From the NCBI GenBank assembly GCA_033816765.1, contig CM066292.1, positions 868,001-932,000 of the forward strand: a DNA stretch of 64,000 nucleotides. The letters run 5' to 3'. Positions 58,519-64,000 of this stretch are shown here, in pieces (the first letter of the stretch is position 1; every line of letters begins with the position of its first letter). Position numbers and translations under genes: made by a program. The notes under the pieces were generated by a model that was given only the letters and a program-made list of their open reading frames with translations, was not told where the DNA came from and ran no database searches. This DNA is from Nothopassalora personata (taxonomy: Eukaryota; Ascomycota; Dothideomycetes; Mycosphaerellales; Mycosphaerellaceae).

Positions 58519-58605
58519 GACTACTGCACAGCAGTGCAGCGGTACGGTACAAAAAAAAACAGCACCAAAAGAAGGACTACTGCACAACAGTGCAGCGGTA
58601 CGGTG
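58519..58605 (+). promoter_or_regulatory. Twin hairpin repeats in the leader RNA
   Basis: Two 30-bp direct repeats (58519-58549 and 58575-58605) differ at only one or two positions. Each contains CTGCAC-4 nt-GTGCAG, a 6-bp stem with a 4-nt loop (58524-58539 and 58580-58595). Lying between primer site and gag start, they are candidates for a packaging or dimerisation signal. That role is inference. Confidence 0.5.
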
Positions 58606-58681
58606 CACCCCACGGACCAGTGAACCTACAGGAACTTTCACTGGGCCCAATCACAATTAGCAAAGGTCACCATCAGCAGTC

Positions 58682-61600
58682 ATGGCCACTACCGAGACAC
58701 CCGGCACAATCGCTGGAACGCCATACGGCACAGTGGTACTCAAGAGTCATGACCAATGGGACAAATTCGATCGTCAGCTTGAGCTCTACGCAGAGTCTCT
58801 CAATGTCTGGAAGTATCTGGATCCTCACCAATACGTAACCGAGCCAACAGAGCCGGTCCACTTAACTTTTGAGGAAATCCAATCACAGTACACTTCAGCA
58901 GAGGCCACAACAGCAAACAGAGAGCTCATCAAGTTACAGCAAACAGACGCAGACCGCAGGCAACGGATGTATGACATCTTTGCTACTGCCAGGTCCAAGC
59001 TCATCACCTACCTCATTCGAACAACAACAGAGCTAGGCCAAGAACTGATGCATGGGAAGACCACTCTCAGATCCAAGTACCAGGCCCTCAAAGACCAGTA
59101 CGGCCCTGACGACCTCTTACGTAAGCGGCAGCTCACACTTGAGCTGTCCAGGCTACAAAAGGCCAGCGCTCGCAGGATCGACGACTGGTGCTCAGACTGG
59201 CTGGTACTTCAGACTAAGATGGTCAAGTGCAAACACGCAGAGTACGAGGATCTCAACAGACACTTCCTCCTCGCCATTCAAAGACAGGCCCCTGCCTACG
59301 GCGCCTCTCTGTACAACGAGTGGAAGCGTGACAACATGAGCTTGCAAAAGCTCACTGAACGATACCTGGAGTGGATACGCGACACCGCTCCAGCGACAAC
59401 CAACGGACGGTCAGTCTTCGCGACCCTGTCCGGAGAGCCCTCAGCAGAGGATGACGCGACGGCACCAGCAGAGGGTGCTGGTCAAAAAGAAGGAAACAAC
59501 ACTCGTGGCAGCAGCCGCAGTGAAAACAACACACGCGGCAGCAGCCGTAGTGAAAACAACAAGACCCGTGGCAACAACCACGCCGAAAGAAAGGACAAGC
59601 CCAGCGGCTGCTGGAACATCACCGGCGAGCCTCAAGACAAGTGTCACAAAAACCTCTACTCATGTGATGTGATTAACCCTAGCAAGCGCCCACCAGTTCA
59701 CCAACGCACCGAGCAGTGGAAGAAATACTGGAAACACTTCATCAGCTACTGCGTAGGTGATGATGGTGAGCGACTGCTTCGAGTGCTAAATCGCAATGGA
59801 CGCAAAGACGAAGAGCGTGACACGGCCATAGCCGAAACCGAAAGCAAAAGCGCAACAGATGCGTTTGCTGGCCTCACTGTCCTTTCGAGCTCAATCAGCA
59901 AATTGAGCGCCAACTTCAGTGATTGCTGGGTGTATGACAACTGTTCAGACACTCATGTGATCAACCACCATGACCAGCAAGGGGTTAACTTCGTTGCAGA
60001 GCGCCTCACCACCTCACAGATCCAGGCTGGAACAACAAGCTTTCCAATCACGGCATTGGGGCGTGTTCACATGACAATTGGGGGCTATCCATTCACTTTG
60101 TTGGATGTAGCCTACTGCCCAGGTTTTCATGTGAATGTCATCTCCCATACCCGTATGGAAGCAGCCGGGCTCTGGTGGCACGGCCGCACCAATACCATGT
60201 GGCACAACGACACCAAGTTATTGGACCTGCACAGACCTACAGGTACAATTCCCTTCTTCAAGGTGGTAACACCACCACAATCACCCATTGTCTACCAGTG
60301 GCCCACAACCGATGGCCTGGTACTGCCTAAGGTGACTGAGAAGGTGCGCAATGCACACTTCATCAGCACCATTGGCAGGGGTGATATCAACAACCAAACA
60401 GCAATGCAGCCTGACAGGGTGTGGGACCCAAGCAAGGACCGGGTTATGCGGGTGAAGGACGTACTCTTCGATGAGACCACGTTCTACGACCCATCTGTAT
60501 TGACCGCCGGCTACACCACTCCCATTGAAAACATAGCAACAGCAGAACCGGCTGAAGAGCCTGAACAATACTACGACCTGTATGTCGCTCACCACGAGCA
60601 AGACACAGCACAGGCCGAGGGGGTGGATCAACAGGCCCATCACCCTCGAAAACACCAATACCTCCTTGGACAAGAGCCACACTGGCCTGAACACCAAGGG
60701 GTAAAATTCAACCGACGTGGCAAAGGGAACAGCAGCAGCCTCAAAAGTGACAGCAGTTTCCAGCCATCTGATTGGCCATCAGCAAATGGTGCCGCAGCAG
60801 CGGCTGGTCCTCAAGACCAGGCCAAATCAGCAACAATCTCACCGGCCAATGAGAAGCCAGAGAACTCTGACAACATTTCAGAGACACAAGACAAAGACAC
60901 ACAGTCAGAAACAGAAGCAGACACTGACTACTACAACACACTTGAACAGGAAATGATGGACGCACTCACCGACGAGGATCGTGAGGAGATCACGGGCAAC
61001 GACGCTCACTCTCACTCTCACCAGCCGTACCCATTTACCTTCACACCGCCAGACGCGCCAAACAACGCGCCCACACCACTCTTCCCTTTGGAGCCTGAGC
61101 TCTTCACTGAGGACTCGTCCATCAACAACAACAACAGCAAAACCACGGCCTATGGCAAGAGGCAACGCACCGCCTACTTCCATCACTCTCTTCACAACAT
61201 CATGGTCGCTAACGTGGTCATCAGCCAGATGAGGGGCATACGCCCAAGACCTCGTTACCCATATCACCACGAAATCCCTCGAACACGCGATTCGAGCCCA
61301 CCACGACGCGTCAACACCGCCGTCACCTCTATGCACCGCGATGATCTTCCCCCAGAACCTGCCAACTACCGAGCCGCCATGAAACACCGCTTCTCCCAAC
61401 AGTGGACTGAGGCCATGGCCAAAGAATTCACCAAAGCAATCTCCACAGGCACGTTCAAATGGGTGACAGAAAAAGAGAAGGATCATGACGCTCAACAAGA
61501 GGAGGGACTTCAGCCATCACTGCCACTGAAGTGGGTGTACAAGTACAAACTGGATGAGAATGGAATGCTCAAGAGCTTCAAGGCACGGCTGTGCGCAAGA

Positions 61601-63025
61601 GGAGACCTGCAAGGCACGCATTTGGACACATACGCCGCCACACTGCCAGCAAGCATGTTTCGCCTCTGCTGTGCTATGGCCGCGAGCTTCGACCTAGAAG
61701 CCGAGCAATTCGATGTGGTCAACGCCTTCTTGAACTCGGACTTGCCATACACCATGTATCTCCAGCCGCCACCAGGCATCAACAGGCCATCCGATGGACA
61801 CGCACTGAAATTGGTCAAAGCCCTGTATGGATTGAAGGAGTCCCCTTTGCTGTGGTACAACTCCCTCACCGACACGCTGGCCTCCCTCGGACTGGAACCC
61901 CTCTCGGACTCCTCATGCATCTACCATGATAACAAGGTCATGTTCTTCTTCTATGTGGACGACCTGGTCATGCTCTATCACCGCAAGCACAAGACCCATG
62001 CTGCCAACATCAAGCAGCAGCTGCTTGCCAAGTATGAGATGCATGAGCTTGGCAACCTCACCTGGTTCCTTGGTATCAAAGTGACACGAGACCGGCAAAA
62101 GCGCCTGCTGTGGCTCTCTCAAGAAGACTACATTGAGAAGCTAGCCGCCAAATTCACCATATCCACTAGCGCACGCAAAACCTCCGTGCCAGTGGATCAA
62201 CACCTTGACTGGACAGTCCCCAATGGCCACACACCAACCGCCATCGCGATCCTTGCGTATCAACAACGCATAGGATCCCTCAACTTCGCCGCCACGCACA
62301 CGCGGCCTGACATCGCCTTTTCCTTGTCCATGCTGTCGCAATATCTGACCAAGCCGACTGAGACACATCTCAAGCTTGCTGATCAGTGCTTGCGATATCT
62401 GCTGGAGACCAAAACCCTTTGCCTTGTGTATGGCGCCAGTAAACACATCACCGGCCTACACAGTCACCCAGAACACCTGGGCAACAACCATGAGTTCTTT
62501 GGAGCCTCAGACGCCTCCTACGGTATGAACACCGATAGGACCAGCTCCACCGGATGGATCTTCATGTTGTTTGGGGGACCAGTGGATTACAAAGCATCCA
62601 AACAGGTCACTGTCACCAAGTCCTCAACAGAGGCTGAGCTACTAGGGCTATCACAAGCCGCCTCAGAGCTCATACAATGGGAGCGTGTTTTTGCTGAATT
62701 ACACCTTCAGTTCAATCAACGCACCCACCTTTACTGCGATAACACGCAGACCATCCGCCTCGTCAACCAACAAGGGCAAAAGCTTGACACTAAGCTACGC
62801 CACGTTGACATCCACCACCACTGGCTCCGACAGCGAGACCAGCGAGGAGATATCGAAATCAGGTATCTCAACACCAACGACATGCCAGCAGACGGGCTTA
62901 CTAAGCTGCTTCCACCGCAAAAGCACAAGCACTTTGTAAAGCTCCTTAACATGGCTGAGGAAGGCGTAGACCCACGCTCCTCATTTTCCTCCACCAGCAC
63001 CTCCCACACCACCCCTGGGGGGTGA
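58682..63025 (+). CDS. Copia gag-pol polyprotein, integrase core absent
   Basis: 1447 residues with no stop or frameshift. Gag occupies about residues 1-350, with a Trp-rich N-terminal part and a duplicated basic RGSSRSENN segment (about 272-296). A divergent Cys/His cluster follows (CHKNLYSC), then the NPSKRP motif seen in fungal Copia gag. The protease is at about 415-500, but its expected Asp-Ser/Thr-Gly is Asp-Asn-Cys (419-421). The usual His-Cys zinc domain and DDE integrase core are missing. Only a post-integrase-like motif (RVWDPSKDR, about 580) remains. A low-complexity linker leads to RT at about 900-1140 with YVDD at 1091-1094. RNase H follows with Asp1277, Glu1317 and Asp1353 and the HVDIHHHWLRQ motif. 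The start was chosen as the first Met after the leader repeats. Confidence 0.93.
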   Translation: MATTETPGTIAGTPYGTVVLKSHDQWDKFDRQLELYAESLNVWKYLDPHQYVTEPTEPVHLTFEEIQSQYTSAEATTANRELIKLQQTDADRRQRMYDIFATARSKLITYLIRTTTELGQELMHGKTTLRSKYQALKDQYGPDDLLRKRQLTLELSRLQKASARRIDDWCSDWLVLQTKMVKCKHAEYEDLNRHFLLAIQRQAPAYGASLYNEWKRDNMSLQKLTERYLEWIRDTAPATTNGRSVFATLSGEPSAEDDATAPAEGAGQKEGNNTRGSSRSENNTRGSSRSENNKTRGNNHAERKDKPSGCWNITGEPQDKCHKNLYSCDVINPSKRPPVHQRTEQWKKYWKHFISYCVGDDGERLLRVLNRNGRKDEERDTAIAETESKSATDAFAGLTVLSSSISKLSANFSDCWVYDNCSDTHVINHHDQQGVNFVAERLTTSQIQAGTTSFPITALGRVHMTIGGYPFTLLDVAYCPGFHVNVISHTRMEAAGLWWHGRTNTMWHNDTKLLDLHRPTGTIPFFKVVTPPQSPIVYQWPTTDGLVLPKVTEKVRNAHFISTIGRGDINNQTAMQPDRVWDPSKDRVMRVKDVLFDETTFYDPSVLTAGYTTPIENIATAEPAEEPEQYYDLYVAHHEQDTAQAEGVDQQAHHPRKHQYLLGQEPHWPEHQGVKFNRRGKGNSSSLKSDSSFQPSDWPSANGAAAAAGPQDQAKSATISPANEKPENSDNISETQDKDTQSETEADTDYYNTLEQEMMDALTDEDREEITGNDAHSHSHQPYPFTFTPPDAPNNAPTPLFPLEPELFTEDSSINNNNSKTTAYGKRQRTAYFHHSLHNIMVANVVISQMRGIRPRPRYPYHHEIPRTRDSSPPRRVNTAVTSMHRDDLPPEPANYRAAMKHRFSQQWTEAMAKEFTKAISTGTFKWVTEKEKDHDAQQEEGLQPSLPLKWVYKYKLDENGMLKSFKARLCARGDLQGTHLDTYAATLPASMFRLCCAMAASFDLEAEQFDVVNAFLNSDLPYTMYLQPPPGINRPSDGHALKLVKALYGLKESPLLWYNSLTDTLASLGLEPLSDSSCIYHDNKVMFFFYVDDLVMLYHRKHKTHAANIKQQLLAKYEMHELGNLTWFLGIKVTRDRQKRLLWLSQEDYIEKLAAKFTISTSARKTSVPVDQHLDWTVPNGHTPTAIAILAYQQRIGSLNFAATHTRPDIAFSLSMLSQYLTKPTETHLKLADQCLRYLLETKTLCLVYGASKHITGLHSHPEHLGNNHEFFGASDASYGMNTDRTSSTGWIFMLFGGPVDYKASKQVTVTKSSTEAELLGLSQAASELIQWERVFAELHLQFNQRTHLYCDNTQTIRLVNQQGQKLDTKLRHVDIHHHWLRQRDQRGDIEIRYLNTNDMPADGLTKLLPPQKHKHFVKLLNMAEEGVDPRSSFSSTSTSHTTPGG

Positions 63026-63089
63026 TATGGTCCTCAACAAGGGTGCACGCGATCACATGCGAATCAGCTCATTCACCTACAGCGCAAGA

Positions 63090-63101
63090 GCTGAGGGGGT
63101 G
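63090..63101 (+). promoter_or_regulatory. Polypurine tract of young Copia element
   Basis: GCTGAGGGGGTG directly before the 3' LTR, the expected position of the plus-strand primer. Confidence 0.75.
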
Positions 63102-63319
63102 TGTCACGATCCAAGCGTGCACCTGGGCAGCAGCCCAAAACAAGACTGAGTCAACGGTTGCCAAGACTCACGTGACTTTGATTAGTCACCGGCAAACTCT
63201 TCAATTCTCAAACATCTCAATTTTACATAGACACATGCAATACACAACTCGCTTTTGTCACCTCCTTTCATATGAGCCTATACACCAATAATGACGCAGA
63301 CAGCCGTCACAACGTGATA
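63102..63319 (+). repeat. 3' LTR of young Copia element
   Basis: Preceded by the polypurine tract and followed by the TAATA duplication. Confidence 0.95.
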
Positions 63320-63359
63320 TAATAGAGGTAAAGTAACACGGTATAAGGGCACTAACGTT

Positions 63360-63680
63360 ACTATAATAGGTAATAGGGGAGGGAGGATATAGCCTAGAGG
63401 ATTGTACAATTATATAGAAATTAGCTTATTTACCTATAAGTAGCCGTACGAGCTAAGGGTATATGTTATAATCTAGTATAATTAGGCCTAAAGCTTAAGA
63501 TCCGTTCACGTAACTAGATTAGTCATTCACTTACACATATGCTTTTTAAGTACACATAGTACACATTTAATACACTGTCTACTCCTAAACTAGTCCTTTA
63601 ACTAATTAATATATAAGCCTAAGTAAGCGAACGATTTAACTAAACAATCAGCCTGCTAATTAAAACTATAACGCGTTAGC
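63360..63680 (+). repeat. RIP-damaged 3' end and LTR of an older relative of the young Copia
   Basis: From about 63360, GGATATAGCCTAGAGG then GAAATTAGCTTATTTACCTA and CGAGCTAAGGGTATATG follow the young element's own 3' region (GATATGGTCC, GAATCAGCTCATTCACCTA, AGAGCTGAGGGGGTGTG), with mostly C-to-T and G-to-A changes. The LTR part starts near 63464 (TGTTATAATC against TGTCACGATC). It continues with matches such as GATTAGTCA and AGCCTA to about 63680. The young element inserted about 40 bp upstream of it. Confidence 0.75.
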
Positions 63681-63689
63681 ACGCCCTAT

Positions 63690-64000
63690 ATTAATCTTGG
63701 ACGCTTTGCCAAGGCTCGCTGTGGGCGGAATCACCCGATTGGCTGACCGGTGCTAAACCGTGCAGAACGGAGCTTAGGGGTACCGAGTTAAGAAGGAAGC
63801 GACTGAGCCTAGTAAGGTAAACCATCTCCATAGTACCTAGTAATGAACATGACACTATATTGTGACACGACACGGCCAAGGCATCTAGATGAGAGGCGAC
63901 CAGCCTCGACATGGCACGCATAACGCATCCACCAACGACCTTGACGGCGCAACCCTCGGAGACGTCCTCGGACAAGAGACGCTCAGGCACATGCGGGGAG
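63690..64000. other. Undamaged DNA at the right edge
   Basis: Composition returns abruptly to balanced. A 99-codon minus frame (63691-63990) has no recognisable domain. It may be part of a gene extending past the window, but this cannot be judged here. Confidence 0.35.

Larger units (their letters stand above)
58183..63319 (+). mobile_element. Young Copia-type element lacking integrase
   Basis: 5137 bp. Two 218-bp LTRs (58183-58400 and 63102-63319) look identical base for base. The target duplication is TAATA (58178-58182 and 63320-63324). The ends are TGTCACG...CGTGATA, so the 3' terminal dinucleotide is TA, not CA, in both LTRs. The primer-binding site, leader, single polyprotein frame and polypurine tract are all present and free of RIP. 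It sits inside RIP-damaged DNA, so it inserted after the local damage or escaped it. Without an integrase core, it presumably depended on an integrase supplied in trans. Confidence 0.93.

Noticed and set aside
60905..61498. 197-codon minus-strand frame and other antisense frames in 58400-63000
   Set aside because: They are shadows of the codon pattern of the 1447-codon Copia polyprotein on the plus strand.
1..64000. CpG methylation decay as the cause of the AT-rich blocks
   Set aside because: CpG is retained while CpA/TpG are depleted and TpA is enriched. This is the RIP pattern and not CpG deamination.

Overview
The window looks like a repeat-rich stretch of a filamentous ascomycete (Pezizomycotina) chromosome. 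Long blocks are rich in TpA and poor in CpA/TpG but keep CpG. Ancient retrotransposon frames carry stops almost only where TGG, CAA or CAG would have stood. This is the footprint of repeat-induced point mutation (RIP). A 53-nt intron-like segment with GTAAGT, CTAAC and TAG also fits a filamentous fungus. No intact host gene is recognised. The only long intact frame is the polyprotein of one young Copia element.

Layout: 1-857 is a RIP-damaged LTR cut by the window start (family D), followed by undefined RIP-damaged DNA to 7754. Copia element 1 (7760-12650, +, TSD GATCT) and Copia element 2 (13147-20928, -, TSD AGGGG) flank a 0.5-kb balanced segment. Element 2 carries a nested undamaged solo LTR (14221-14722, TSD ACCTT). 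From 20934 to about 32515 there is an island without RIP. It holds the wreck of an EB1/Bim1/Mal3-type microtubule plus-end gene (about 25190-27990), with CH-domain, linker and EB-homology segments, some tandemly multiplied. A solo LTR sits inside it (25672-25908, TSD GTGGT). The island also has a 115-bp satellite-like tandem repeat (30561-31126).

From 32515 to 58177 is a nested retrotransposon graveyard. It contains Copia element 3 (33249-38862, TSD GTTTA), a chromodomain-bearing Ty3/gypsy element (about 40664-48383, +), a second Ty3/gypsy element truncated in its integrase (49153-53947, -), a third gag fragment (54357-55150, -), and several solo LTRs with 5-bp duplications.

At 58183-63319 lies a young Copia-type element with LTRs identical by eye, TSD TAATA and an intact 1447-codon polyprotein. 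The polyprotein has gag, protease, reverse transcriptase and RNase H, but the integrase core is absent. It abuts an old RIP-damaged relative (63360-63680). RIP damage stops near 63690.

Elements 2, 3 and the young element share a primer-binding site complementary to the anticodon stem-loop of initiator tRNA-Met, as in half-tRNA priming. The elements differ in RIP load, so the window records several insertion waves.
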